A DNA stretch of 64,000 nucleotides from positions 44,826,001-44,890,000 of the forward strand of contig OZ231128.1 of the NCBI GenBank assembly GCA_965153355.1, read 5' to 3'. The notes beneath the pieces are model-generated. The model was not told the origin of the DNA. It worked only from the letters and a program-made list of their open reading frames with translations, and searched no databases. The position numbers and the translations under genes were made by a program. Positions 34,373 through 44,929 of the stretch are shown in pieces (the stretch's first letter is position 1; every line of letters starts with the position of its first letter). The DNA comes from Flaccisagitta enflata. Its lineage: Eukaryota; Chaetognatha; Sagittoidea; Aphragmophora.

Positions 34373-34481
34373 TTATTGGTCATCGACTTCAAGTTAAATC
34401 ACTCAATTTTTATGAATCTCATTCTTATGACGTAATCGTTGAGCGTGATCTTCGTATTATCCCTCAATATCTTTCCTGCAG
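34373..34481 (+). CDS. Exon-like open frame with both splice sites
   Basis: A polypyrimidine acceptor (GTTATCTTTTTAG) and a donor (CTGCAG|GTGCCT) bound 109 nt. The nt are open in the frame that reads IGHRLQVKSLNFYESHSYDV and then a balanced mix of charged and hydrophobic residues. Entry phase 1, exit phase 2. No family recognised and no partner exon found. Confidence 0.25.
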
Positions 34482-35982
34482 GTGCCTGTTGATTATTGAA
34501 TCTCATGGCACTTCAGTGACTCTTTTTTTTTTTTTTTTTAACTTTTAAAATTTTATCGCTTATCGAAAGAAGACAAAAATATTGGTTTCAGAAGGGATGG
34601 CGTAACACTCAGTCAGTCAGTCCTATACTCCTTCTCTGTTACTTATGGCTTATGGTCGGTCGATCTCTCCATAATCATTCATTATTAGCGACTGTCTTCA
34701 GTATAGCTGTGAAAAACGTCACTGTTTGCCAAATGCAAAAAATATGGAAAGAAATAATGTGATCATGTGACATGCAACGTGTAACCAGCTCTATTTATAT
34801 GACAAAGATCCCTTATTGAGTTTCGCACCAACTTGTTTCATAACACTTATAAGTAGATATAGCCCATCAGAGTCTAATCGGGGCCCTAGCGTTCATTTGA
34901 GCGGTGATCTGACGACACAAATGTCTTGGCTAGATGTTCCATACAAAAAAACTGCATTTTGACTAAAACCCAGGGTGCTCAAGCCCGATAAAGTCAAGGC
35001 CTACATGCCTCCGGATGACTTGAAAATTGTATACTATAAACATAGGCCGTTTTCAACCGAGGGGTGAAATGAGGTAAAAAAAAAGATTTCTAAAGTTCAA
35101 TAATAAAAAGATATATCTTCAAACCTAAAAAATTTAGGATTTATCGGTTGGCAATGGCATTCTAAACCATTGACTATTAATCTTTTTGCTTCCAAATCTA
35201 ACCCTACGCGGAAATTTAAAATGTACCAATTTACTGCAATATGCAAATGAGCTTTTTGTCAATGACTATCAAACAAAGGGTTTGATTGCCAGTACGGTTT
35301 GGATAACTTTTTTTAGCTTATTATGTGTCCTTCATGATTGATAAGTGAACACTTTTACATGTGTCCATCAGGAATGCATAACAATAAGGTCTGTCTGTCC
35401 TTCTGTCTGTCCGTCCATGGGTTAGTCTGTTTGTTGGTATGTCCATTACGCCTATTTAAGAATCGCTGGATGCCTTGAAATAAACCAAACGGCAAACGCT
35501 CATCAGGATGGTTTGAAAGACACTTTTGATACTGTCATTTAATCTGTGTCTGTCTGTCTGTCTGTCTGTCTCTCTGTCCATCTGTCCCTTAATATATCTA
35601 ACATGTCTACCGCCAAGGTCCATACATGCAAAGACACAGTCAGAACGCATCGTTGCCCGGTTGGGATTTTTTTTTCTATTTACAATATGCATGAAAATAT
35701 GTACAAATTGATCGGTTAATCAGTGTCTGTCCGGCATTTATATGCTAGATAAAGTAAAACATTCATAGGAAACCTGATAGGGAGTAGCAAATAATAACTG
35801 TATCATTATGTGTATATAAAGAAATTGATATCATGTTTATCGGCTTGTCAAGGCGAGACTCAATCAATGGGCGCAATCAAAGAAAGGAAAAGAAAGAAAA
35901 GAAGGAAAAGAGAGAGAGAGACTAAATCGAAATAAGGAATCAGCAAGAGAGAGAAGAGAGAAGAGAGAAGAGAAGAGAAGAG

Positions 35983-35989
<7 letters not shown>
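34482..35989. other. Unassigned sequence
   Basis: Mostly unique AT-rich DNA. CAGGGTGCTCAA at 34974 is the inverted counterpart of TTGAGCACCCTG at 38894. CTGT repeats lie near 35393 and 35548-35575. No supported gene. Confidence 0.4.
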
Positions 35990-36068
<79 letters not shown>

Positions 36069-36118
36069 AAGACAGAGACAAAGAGAGTGGAGGAGGAAAA
36101 GGAGGAAAATGAAAAGTT

Positions 36119-36193
<75 letters not shown>

Positions 36194-36200
36194 CAGAGAC

Positions 36201-36236
<36 letters not shown>

Positions 36237-36290
36237 TGGAGGAGGAAAAGGAGGAAAATGAAAAGTTCGAGAGAGAGAGTTTTGTTTACA
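35990..36290. repeat. (GA)n array with a duplicated block
   Basis: GA runs alternate with GAGACA. The phrase AGAGTGGAGGAGGAAAAGGA...GAAAAGTTCGAG occurs at 36085 and again at 36233. Confidence 0.95.
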
Positions 36291-36591
36291 GGTATGATCT
36301 TGGGAATTAACAAGATACAGAAATAACCAGGATTGTTGATCACTTAGTAATTCATTAGTAACTCATATCAAAAATAAATATAAAGCCATCTTTAGAAATT
36401 GATATTCAGCTATCTCCTATCGTCTTCATTGTAGACGAGAATTGCCTAGATCGAGCAGTAAATCGAATTAACGTTGACAGGTCCGGATTGTCAGCGGTTA
36501 CTTGGCAGGGATGAATAAGCATGCATATACATTCACAGATGGGTGGACTTGGGCAACAATGCAAAAAAAATGCTCCCATTTTAAAAATTTA
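36291..36591. other. Unassigned sequence
   Basis: No feature recognised. Confidence 0.4.
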
Positions 36592-36656
36592 TGGAGTGAC
36601 AGACGTACCAACGGACTGGCACAGCATGGTGTAGAGTCGCCTGTCTGTGACTAACT
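36592..36656 (-). mobile_element. PAL element, palindromic end only
   Basis: GTGACAGACGTACCAACGGACTGG, AGCATGGTGTAG and AGTCGCCTGTCTGTGACT. A degraded GGAC-type end. Confidence 0.5.
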
Positions 36657-36667
36657 GCTTATCTATT

Positions 36668-36978
36668 AACAAGGCCTGGCGTTACTAATTCTTAGACCTA
36701 TCCCCAGCTCCATCAGACCTATCCCAAGCTCTCTCAGACCCAACCATAATTGAACATGACAATAAATGAAATGACAAGAAACATGAATTCCTAGACCTAA
36801 TCCGAGCTCCATCAGATCTAACCCAAGCTCTATCAGGCCTTACTGTAGATGAATTTGATATTAAATGAAACTACGAGTTTTCAAGAGACTTCAAACATTT
36901 TTTTGCGATTTTCAACTCGAGTGTGACCAACCAACTATAGACTATAGACCATGGAGGTGCTACGGCGCACCTAAAAAC
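36668..36978 (-). mobile_element. PAL-like element, AGGTGC variant
   Basis: AACAAGGCCTGG opens it. TCAGACCTATCCCAAGCTC-type repeats fill it. CAACTCGAGTGTGACC and the palindrome AGGTGCTACGGCGCACCT (36955-36972) plus AAAAA close it. The terminal stem is conserved in form but has a sequence different from other copies. Confidence 0.5.
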
Positions 36979-37086
36979 CAGGTTGCCTACATTCCTCAAG
37001 GCGTGAAAAGAGATTAAAGTATCTGTATGTAAATGATGAAAATGTCATAAAATCAATGATAAATCTATGAACCTCAAAAAGTAATG

Positions 37087-37284
37087 GTTTTTAGTCGCGT
37101 GCACGCGACTCAACAACCGTCTGTCGGTTGGTCCGTCGGTCCGTCAGTCCGTTGGTAACACTTTGCTTTTTTGGCGCCTTCAAGCGGTTTTGGAGTTACC
37201 GCTCCTGCCTAACAGCTCAGTTGGTCTATTTTTTTACTGCCCCTGCCCACCTGCACGCGACTTGTGTCACGGTATGGCCTTGTT
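37087..37284 (+). mobile_element. PAL element, GTGC subfamily, intact
   Basis: TTTTTAGTCGCGTGCACGCGACT, a GTCGGTTGGTCCG tract, GCTTTTTTGGCGCC, GCCCACCTGCACGCGACT and ATGGCCTTGTT. Confidence 0.9.
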
Positions 37285-37516
37285 CATAAGGTAATTGTAT
37301 TTCAAGTCTTTCATTGCAATTACATCTAGGTCATTTTTGTGTCGCCTGCACAGGAAATGATAGTATGTGGGTGGATTGATAAGTGGTTACCCGTTAAGAT
37401 GGTGACTGGTGTATTTGAAACCAAATGTATCTTACAAAAGACTTGAAAAAAAATGTTTTTTTTTCATAATCAACTTAGAAAAAAAAAACATTCTAAAGTT
37501 ACTTATATCTGTATAG

Positions 37517-37641
37517 TAAATGCTTCCACTTGTCATCGTTTTAATCGAGATATTGATCTTGAGCCTTTTTTGACTGATGATAGGGATATCCTGCCCAAAC
37601 TTGATGAAATTGCCCATAGAATGCGACAATTGCATCTATAA
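37517..37641 (+). CDS. Exon-like open frame ending in a stop
   Basis: After TATATCTGTATAG the frame reads NASTCHRFNRDIDLEPFLTD and continues with balanced composition through DEIAHRMRQLHL to TAA at 37639. It looks like a 3' terminal exon, but no upstream exon or family was recognised. Confidence 0.3.
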
Positions 37642-37656
37642 ATAACTGTTTCAGCA

Positions 37657-38117
37657 GAGTTCCCGAAAGGGACAAAATCCTGTAGAACACAGGGAGACTT
37701 TTACTATCATTCCTTCTGTTTGTTCGTTTGTCCCCCTTTCAGACCTAAACTCTGTCCTCTCAGGCCCCCTCCCTTGCGGGCCTGAAATCAGCCTTCTCAG
37801 GCCTGAAATCTACCCTCTCAAGCCTGAAATCTGCCTTCCTAAGTCTGCGAGCTACCCTTTCAGAACTGAAATCAGCCCTCTCTGGTTTCTCAGACATCAT
37901 TTCAGCCCTCAGGCAATGAATCTGCTATCCCAGGCCTGAAACCAGCCATTTCAGGCTACCAATCTACCCTCACAGGCTTCAAATGAGCCGTCTCAGGACA
38001 GTCTCAGACAGATGGACTTGTCTGCTGCCCTGCTTTCCCTCACTCCTATTCACATTTGACAATCATGCAAAGCAGGGAAACGGGTATCGCTGATCACATA
38101 TCGCCCTTGGGCGACCT
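37657..38117 (+). mobile_element. F2-like element with CTCTCAGGCCTGAAAT minisatellite
   Basis: Starts GAGTTCCCGAAAGGGACAAA and ATCCTGTAGAACACAGGGAG. It holds about ten units of TCTCAGGCCTGAAATCAGCC type and ends CTGCTGCCCTGCTTTCCC...GCAAAGCAGGGAAACGGG and ATCGCCCTTGGGCGACC. Counterpart in opposite orientation at 48509-48957. Confidence 0.6.
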
Positions 38118-38191
38118 GTTTTTTACCAAACTAATGCTCAATCGGGGCAATGAACGAGGTAGTGAATGATCAAGATATTCATCTTAGACCA
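38118..38191. repeat. Truncated unit of the 38410 tandem repeat
   Basis: AATGCTCAATCGGGG...ATCTTAGACCATTTTT matches the repeat units downstream. It is separated from the next unit by a PAL insertion. Confidence 0.6.
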
Positions 38192-38407
38192 TTTTTAGTC
38201 GCGTGCTACGCGACTCTACACCCTGCTTTGCTGGTTCATCCGTCGTTCCGTCCGTCCATTTATCCTCTCGTCCGTCTGTCACATATTACTTTTTTGGTTT
38301 TTTTGCGGTCTATGGCCTCACTGCTCCTGCCCAAATGATCAAGTGACCTCCAATACAGCCTCTGCCCACCTGCACGCGACTGGGGTAGCCATGTATCCGG
38401 CCTTATT
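38192..38407 (+). mobile_element. PAL element, GTGC subfamily, inside a tandem repeat unit
   Basis: TTTTTAGTCGCGTGCTACGCGACT, CACCCTGCTTTG, a GTTCCGTCCGTCC tract, GCCCAAATGATCAAGTGACC, CACCTGCACGCGACT and TATCCGGCCTTATTT. The flanks align to adjacent repeat units that lack it. Confidence 0.85.
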
Positions 38408-38890
38408 TACTTCATAATTGATTCCCCAGCCGTCAAATTACAAAGATAGCATATGGAACCGCAATTGCTATCTCATTAAGTGTTTTTTTTACCGTAAAAA
38501 GGCAAAAAATGCTCGATTGGGGCTCCCAAAATAATGAATGTGAACAAAGTAATGATCTTAGTCAATTTTTCACGACAGATTTGGATTCCTCACCCCAAAA
38601 TTAGTAAAAATGTTCATTCACTTGCCACTTTTGCTTCGCTAAGTGTTTTTTTTTGACCGAAAAAGGGCAAAAAATGCTTGATCGGGGCCCCGAAAATGAT
38701 TATTTTGAACAAACTAATGATCTTAGTTAATTTTTCACGACAGATTCGGATTCCTCACCCCAAAATTAGTAAAAATGATCATTGACTTGCCTTATCTGCT
38801 TCACTATGTGGCTTTTTTACCCAAAAAAGGCCAAAATTGCCATCATCGAATCGAGGCTGAAAATTTGGGTTACACCCCTGACACAAATTG
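38408..38890. repeat. Tandem repeat, about 170-bp unit
   Basis: Two full units share GGCAAAAAATGCT, AATGATCTTAGT, TTTTTCACGACAGATT and CCTCACCCCAAAATTAGT, with divergent ends on both sides. Confidence 0.85.
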
Positions 38891-39169
38891 TGTTTGAGCA
38901 CCCTGGTATGAGACAAATATGCACTTTTTTTGCAATAAACAGTCAGTCAAGACACCATTGATGCTTTTTCAACTGGCAAATGGGTGTTACAACCTGCATG
39001 GGTGGAGGCTATTATAAGCTTCAAATATCGTGCGATAGAAATGCCATTGAATTTGCCCATATCTTCTCACAAAATCAGCTATGCATTAGGAGTGTGATAA
39101 AGGTTAACGTGACATACAAGAATTTCAAACACATAAAATAGAAATTGTCATGAACGATATTGTCAAAAG
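38891..39169. other. 3' flank of the - strand gene
   Basis: No element recognised. Confidence 0.4.
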
Positions 39170-39175
39170 TTTATT
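39170..39175 (-). promoter_or_regulatory. Candidate polyadenylation signal AATAAA
   Basis: AATAAA on the - strand, about 130 bp after the stop codon of the gene ending at 39305. A sensible position for its poly(A) signal. Confidence 0.4.
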
Positions 39176-39304
39176 CTACTGCAAAAAGCCAATCAAAAAT
39201 CATGCACTGTAAAAATCTAAAGTGATCGCCTCGAACAATTGATGATTAATCTATCGATAAACAAATCAACGAAGTGCGAGCTGATCTATTTATAGCTCAA
39301 TGCC

Positions 39305-39488
39305 TCAATCCTTCCGATACAAAGACAAGAGGACTTTTTCTGCATTGAGTTTCGCCGAATGGAACACCGTGTACAACGGTAATTGAATCATCGCATCGTC
39401 ATCATTGGTGCGGTTTTTGACCCAACCGTTGTTGCTGCTGCTGTTGTTGTTGTTGTTGTTGTGGTTGTGGTTGTGGTTGTGGTTGTTC

Positions 39489-39520
<32 letters not shown>

Positions 39521-39530
39521 GCGGTTGTGG

Positions 39531-39585
<55 letters not shown>

Positions 39586-39617
39586 GGTTGTGGTTGTGGT
39601 TGTGGTTGTGGTTGTGG

Positions 39618-39653
<36 letters not shown>

Positions 39654-40067
39654 CTTTCATGACCGTCCTCGGGGGAGTCTGCCGAGAAAAACTGCCAATC
39701 ATTACTGGCTTCGGAAATGGACGAATACATGGACGAACACATCGCGTCCGCGTTTGAATTGTCCGTCATTTTGATGACCCGAATGAATTCCGAAAACGCG
39801 TCCGTCCTTTTTGCAGTCTTCAAATTGGAAGAGGAGGAAAGAGAGGATGCTGTGACGGCGGTGGTAGAGGCGGCGGTGGTGGAGGCGGCCGCGGCTGCAA
39901 TATAAGACTGATTTGTAGGTGAAAAGTGGAGAGCTTTTGGGGGTGACTCTTCGTTTATCCCTTTGATATTTTTCGCCTTCGGTCGTTCTTCAGATCGGTC
40001 CTTCAGCGACGGCTGCGGTGAAGGTGATGAAGAATACGAAGAAGACTCTTCGATAATGGGCGTGTTC
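39305..40067 (-). CDS. Low-complexity protein, 3' exon
   Basis: Continues in phase from the exon ending at 40313: acceptor TTCACTAG at 40069-40068, and AG + G restores an Arg codon. It encodes about 253 residues. A Ser/Pro-rich start (NTPIIEESSS) and a basic patch (KDRSEERPKAKNIKG) are followed by Ala/Thr- and Ser-rich runs and a compact segment around SEFIRVIKMTDNSNADAMCS. Then come long Asn tracts alternating with His-Asn repeats, and a final non-repetitive tail (IQLPLYTVFHSAKLNAEKVL) to TGA at 39305. No domain recognised; mostly disordered in appearance. The GTT/GTG array at 39440-39650 is the coding Asn/His tract seen from the other strand. Confidence 0.65.
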
Positions 40068-40312
40068 CTAGTGAAGATGAAAGACGCGTTTGTTCCCATT
40101 GAAAGCAGTTACAGCGTGAACACATATTCATGAATTTCACTGTCCCACGAGGGAGTGAGCGAAGTGAGTGAGCGAGCCCGTGAACGGAGCGAGCGAGCGG
40201 AGCAAGCGGAGCGCTGCAGAGCAAGTGAGCGGAGTGAGCGGTGCGAGCGAACGAACGTAGCGAGCGACCGAGTGGCCCGTTAAAAACGCGGTTGTCACGA
40301 GTAGAAACAGAC
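40068..40312 (-). mobile_element. Repeat-derived intron (introner-like), 245 nt
   Basis: The intron starts GTCTGTTTCTACTCGTGAC at 40312 and ends TTTCATCTTCACTAG at 40068, phase 2 on both sides. Nearly its whole sequence recurs at about 60383-60628: shared ends, TGGCCCGTTAAAAACGCGG and the GAGCGAGTGAGCGGA-rich middle. The ends show short inverted similarity (TGTTYCTAGTGAAG against its partner GAGTAGAAACA). It is open in the upstream reading frame, so retention would give an alternative tail ending at 40003. Confidence 0.6.
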
Positions 40313-40983
40313 CTAATGGCCGCTGGGAATTCGCCATTCGCGATTCGACTCCCCTCCGTCTTTTTAGACCCGGACCTACGCAACGTCGCCGTCTTCAAAG
40401 TCTTTACTATCAATTTCGGTTCGTATCTGTCCGGGGGAATCAACTGAATGACGGCTCTGGACTCAAATGGTGAAGAAGGACTCCTCCCTTTTTGACGAGT
40501 TACATTTACATCGTCCGAATGAGCGTGACCGGCATCTCGATTGGGAGGAAGATGGTTATTGCCAACAATATTGCCATAATCGGTAAATGCGCCGTTGATG
40601 GCAGACAGAGCGCCTTTCTTATTCCTGGTAGCGCAAATGGAAGATTTGGCGTCGTCGTCGTTGTTGCTGGAAAAGGGGGAATTTTCAGCGATAAATTTGC
40701 GATTGGGAATGAAGGAAACGTTAATTTCATGAAAGGTCTTTCCGCGGCCGTGACCGTCGCCGTTTATAATGGCGGTGGCGTCGTCGTTGTCGTTGTCGAT
40801 ACGACCATCGTTGTCGTTGTCGTTGTCATCGTCGTCGTTACGCTCCTCGTGGTGAGGACGATGCATTTCATCGCTGCCGGCAAATTTGCGTTTGATGACG
40901 TGACGGGATGAAGGTCCATTGACTTTGACGCTTCGTGACCGCGACGTTTTCCGTAAAGTGTCCGGAAGGGAATTGCAATTGAC
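40313..40983 (-). CDS. Low-complexity protein, internal exon
   Basis: An acceptor (TTTTTAATTTCTATCAG) precedes 40983. The frame is then open for 223 codons to the donor ATTAG|GTCTGT at 40313/40312. It reads NCNSLPDTLRKTSRSRSVKV, an Asp/Asn-rich run, GKTFHEINVSFIPNRKF, and a basic C-terminal part (LIVKTLKTATLRRSGSKKTE). Composition is balanced outside the acidic run, and the downstream exon joins in phase. Together the two exons give about 477 residues. No known family recognised. The 5' exon lies upstream of 41 kb and was not found. Confidence 0.65.
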
Positions 40984-41012
40984 CTGATAGAAATTAAAAA
41001 CGAGCGACGTTT

Positions 41013-41192
41013 AAGGTGGTTTGAGCCTGTTAGGATGGTTTCTGGGTGGATAGGGGCGGGGCATATGAATTTTCTTTAGCTTGGACGATCCAGCTAACAG
41101 TGAGGGTGGTTTCAGCCTATTAGGGTGGTTGCTGGGTGGAGAGGGGCCGGGCATGTGAATTCTCTTTAGTTTGGGCGATCTGGCTCTCAGTG
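41013..41192. repeat. 90-bp tandem duplication
   Basis: Two units starting AAGGTGGTTTGAGCC (41013) and AGGGTGGTTTCAGCC (41103), about 85 percent alike by eye, ending in CTCAGTG. Confidence 0.9.
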
Positions 41193-41239
41193 CATTGTGC
41201 ATGTGGAACAGAACAGCTGAACCTCGCAATAAAGGATGC

Positions 41240-41392
41240 AAAGGGACTGATAATTTTTATCTGTTGTAGGCAGACTATTATTGCTAATATGAGAAATAAG
41301 AAGAAATGACATGAAGGGATTAAGGGTTTATATTCGTTACAGGCAGATTTCTGTTACTCATGGGCCCGTCATAGCGGGGTGTAACTGTACGT
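41240..41392. mobile_element. Pogo/Tigger-like MITE fragment
   Basis: The right end TAGCGGGGTGTAACTGTA matches the style of 13528-13696. The left end is unclear. Confidence 0.35.
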
Positions 41393-41984
41393 AGATTTCA
41401 CAAAACCTACTCAATCTCGTTTAGGAAAATTATCTTCAGCTTTCACTCTCCTATGTATCACTTTAACGGTCCGAAATCATCATCCTTATCAAGTGCGATA
41501 TTTGACGTTTTCGCGTCAAATCTTTTCTCTTTTTAGCTTTTTACGACAAGTTTTTGGTTAGTATTGGCAAAGTTTTTGGCCATAAGGGCAGGCCTGCAGC
41601 TTTCATAAACCCACTGGTGCACTCAATTTGTTGCTAGCATGCAATTATCACTTGAGACATTTCAAAGTTGAAATGGGCTCAATACTTCCAAATATTCCCG
41701 ATACTCTCCAGGACCTAGCTTTATGTTTTCATACTATGCTCATTATCTTAAGTCTAGACGGAATCTGCTGAACAAAGAGCAAAAATACTAAATGAAGACC
41801 GGAAGTCAGTTGTTTTTAAGCCATTTTGGAGTGGTTTCCAGCTACGCAGCATGACTGCCATTTTTAAGAGGCTTTGAAAGTAATTCTATACAAAAAAAAC
41901 AAAATGACAAAATACCGTCTGCGGTCGACTAGTACTATGTTTTATTTTTGCCTGATACACGTCGTTACGAAAGAGGCAGAGGAT
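41393..41984. other. Unassigned sequence
   Basis: No supported gene or element. Confidence 0.4.
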
Positions 41985-42068
41985 TTAAGAAGAATGAGGA
42001 GGAGAAGGAAGAGAAATTTCCGCACATGTGAAAGCAAAGCTCGTCAGTCCCTTCAGGTCGCAGCCCAA
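41985..42068 (-). mobile_element. F2 fragment (one hairpin arm)
   Basis: AAGAATGAGGAGGAGAAGG, TTTCCGCACATGTGAAAGCA and GTCGCAGCCC correspond to the right hairpin arm of F2. The rest is missing. Confidence 0.5.
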
Positions 42069-42524
42069 AAACAATTGAAAGATGATTCTGAGGAAGAAGA
42101 ACTGATCTGTTTTCAGAACAAGAATACACGTGTGGGTGGGCAGGGCCGGGGGAATGACGAGATAGACCGACGAAACATTTGGGTACGAGCAGTGATGTGT
42201 AATTATGACCTGGCTGTACATGATGAAGAGATCGTTTCACTGCAAGAGCTTAGGATTGGAGTATTACCCTACACTCTCACAAATGCTTAGGTTCAGGGTT
42301 TTTTTAATTTTCAAACAGAAGAATAGATGGAAAATAATTTTTAATTGAACCTACAGTAAGCTTTTTCCACGCCCTTTTTCTTTCTTTTTATCAAAAGACT
42401 TTTCTAGACATAGTTTCCTTAAAAATGCATGGGAGAGCGATGTTTCCATAAAAAATCAAGGCGCAGAATGCCATGGAAACGACCGGATAAAACTCTCTCA
42501 AATGCCCAATACAAAAAAATCCTA
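42069..42524. other. Unassigned sequence
   Basis: ACACGTGTGGGTGGGCAGGGCC near 42126 resembles PAL subterminal sequence but lacks ends. Confidence 0.35.
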
Positions 42525-42598
42525 CTGAACGACAGGATGACGAACAGATTGACAAAGCGGGTTTTTAAGTCGCGTGTCGCGTGTGCGTGACTACAAAA
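42525..42598 (-). mobile_element. PAL element, palindromic end only
   Basis: GACAGGATGACGAACAG, AAAGCGGGTTTTTA and AGTCGCGTGTCGCGTGTGCG. Decayed. Confidence 0.5.
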
Positions 42599-42913
42599 GA
42601 ATTAGGAAACTTGACATACCCAAACCAAATGTTTCGGGCTGCTGTCGGAAACAACGAAGATAAGAAGCTTTGTCGGAATGAAAAATGGAAATGGAAAACC
42701 TAAGTCCAGGCAAGATGTGACAAACAAGATCATTTAAGCTTGGATGCTGTATGATGCGTTACGGCGTTTGCGAGGTTTAGAATCAGTTCATTCAATGATC
42801 GCCGTTTCATTTAAGCGGGAAATGTCGTAATGACAGATGGACTAACGAATGTGCAGACTGACCATCAGACCGACGCCGCGATCATCACGGTTACGTGTAT
42901 CCGACTTAGGAGA
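42599..42913. other. Unassigned sequence
   Basis: AACCTAAGTCCAGGCAAGA near 42698 also occurs near 2886 in similar form. No gene seen. Confidence 0.4.
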
Positions 42914-43076
42914 AAACAAGGTCGAATACACGGCTATCCAAGTAGCGTGCGGGTGGGCAGGGGCAGTGAGCACACCAAGAGTGACCAACCGATTAACTAA
43001 TCACCAAGGGAGCGACCAACCGACCGACCGGCAGAGAGACACAACGGGTTGAAAGTCGCGTGCTCGCGACTAAAAA
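42914..43076 (-). mobile_element. PAL element, GTGC subfamily, short
   Basis: AACAAGGTCGAATACACGG, AGTAGCGTGCGGGTGGGCAG, a CGACCAACCGACCG tract, ACAACGGGTTGAA, and AGTCGCGTGCTCGCGACT plus AAAAA. Confidence 0.8.
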
Positions 43077-44328
43077 GATTAGGCGCAAAACAAACAAAGG
43101 AGAAAAAAAAGGAACAAAGCTCGAAGAGAAAATGGAATTTCCAAGAAGAGAACATTTTAAATCTTAAACGCCTCCAAGCAGAATCAAAACGTTAACAAAG
43201 ACGACGATAAACAAAATATTAATATCAATAAACAACATCAACTTCTGAAGCGCGTAGTGAGCAAAACAAAGCTTCAAAGGAATATTTGAGTAAACAACCG
43301 GGGACATGAAAGAGTTAACAGAAATGGGGGATAAACGTTAAAAACACTAATTCTTTAGTTATTTCTGGGGTGTCAATATGGAAGCTTTAGTATTTATAAA
43401 GCGCGATACGCATTCGGACACGCGATAGAACAGAATTTTGGCTTTGCCGCTCGGAAATATGTGCAATGTGGCATGTGCAACAATTCATCCTATATAAATC
43501 CTATACAATCATCAAAACGGAAATAGAACCTGAAGAAAATTTGGCAAAATTTTGGACATTTATATACTGTAAGCTTCCATTACATACACATATACACCTA
43601 AAACATGGTCTTTTGAAACACTATCGAAATTCCTTAGGCATATACTTTTTACTAAATGTATCATATTTTCAGGTGTATCACTGAGATTCAAAATTTGAAT
43701 AAAAGAGCCCTGAGATCATGAGACAAAAGGAACAACTACTTCCGTGCCATTCCTTCCTTCTCCACTGTTTCATCTTCCTCTTCCTCCTCCTTTATCATTT
43801 GAATGTAAACACCGAGTGTGACACATGTACACAGAAGCGAGTTTTGTGGGTTTTTGTGTTCACTCATAAGATGAATACGTTATTGCGTCCTAGTGGCAGA
43901 GCCAAAATTTTGTTTCATCGCGTGTCCCAATGAAGCAATATGCTTCCAATCCTTGACAAGCGCTCTACTGAAGTCCAGCTGTTACAACACAAAGTCCCAA
44001 ACTCGTCATTAGCACGGGAAATTTCATAGTGTCAACAACAATGAGTAGTGATGAATCCCGTGAAGTTGATACATGATGAAGCCATCATTGCAAATAATAA
44101 AGATGGTAATCATAACCATGGCCAAAAAAAATGGACATTGCTTATTTCTATCATAACTTGGTGCTGCTTATGAAAAAGTACATAAAATCTATGACCATTC
44201 TAAAGAGCTTCAAAAAATCTTCGATTTGAGTCGTTGAACGAAATTCTAATCTAAAAACTCTAGAAGTTATGTTAATTTGAAAAAAGAGTATCAAATTGAA
44301 ATCTGTCAGATATGACATTTTTTTCTAC
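43077..44328. other. Unassigned sequence
   Basis: AT-rich unique DNA. A moderately protein-like + frame at 43480-43684 (KTEIEPEENLAKFWTFIYC) has no clear splice context and was not called. Confidence 0.35.
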
Positions 44329-44929
44329 AGTGGGGTTCGTGGAACAACAGCCTAAACTGGAGGAAGGTATTTAAGTGTCTTAATTTCATTTGACAAACTT
44401 GATATTTGAAATATAAATTGTTCACTCGATGCTTTTGTCCCTGAGTTTTTTGGTTGCTATGGAAACCAAAATTATTTTTTCAAACAGTTATAACAACTAA
44501 AATATCAATATTTTGAGAATTATTGTCAGGGAACATTGCTCAAAATTAAATTTGCTACAACTTTCCCACAGTATGTTTTGTAAAAATATTGCTTGTTTGG
44601 CCGTTGCTAGGGGGCATCATACCTAGCAACCGCTAAATGATGCTCCCTAGCAACGGCTAAACGAGCAATATTCTCACAGGACATACTGTGGGAAAGTTGT
44701 AGCAAATTTAATTCTGAGCAATGTTCCCTGATAATATTTATCAAAATATTGATATTCTAGTCATTATAAATGTTCAAAAAAATAATTCTGGTTTCCATAG
44801 CAACCGAAAAACTCAGGGACAAAAGCATCAAGTGAACAACTTATATTTCAAATATCAAGTTTGTCAAATGAAATTAAGACACTTAAATACCTTCCTCCAG
44901 TTTAGGCTGTTATTCCACGAACCCCACTG
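44329..44929. mobile_element. F3-related fold-back MITE with different ends
   Basis: CAGTGGGGTTCGTGGAA and TTCCACGAACCCCACTG, both flanked by TA, begin perfectly pairing arms. The middle (ATCAATATTTTGAGAATT, CTACAACTTTCCCACAGTAT, CCGTTGCTAGGGGGC) matches the F3 copies at 5673 and 12271. The outer 120 bp do not. Confidence 0.85.

Noticed and set aside
34974-38906. Inverted 12-mer CAGGGTGCTCAA/TTGAGCACCCTG as ends of a 3.9-kb element
   Set aside because: Similarity does not extend inward from the 12-mer, and several unrelated elements lie between. Probably chance or remnants.
41874-42290. 138-codon + strand open frame
   Set aside because: Runs through an F2 fragment and PAL-like sequence, with no consistent composition or splice sites.
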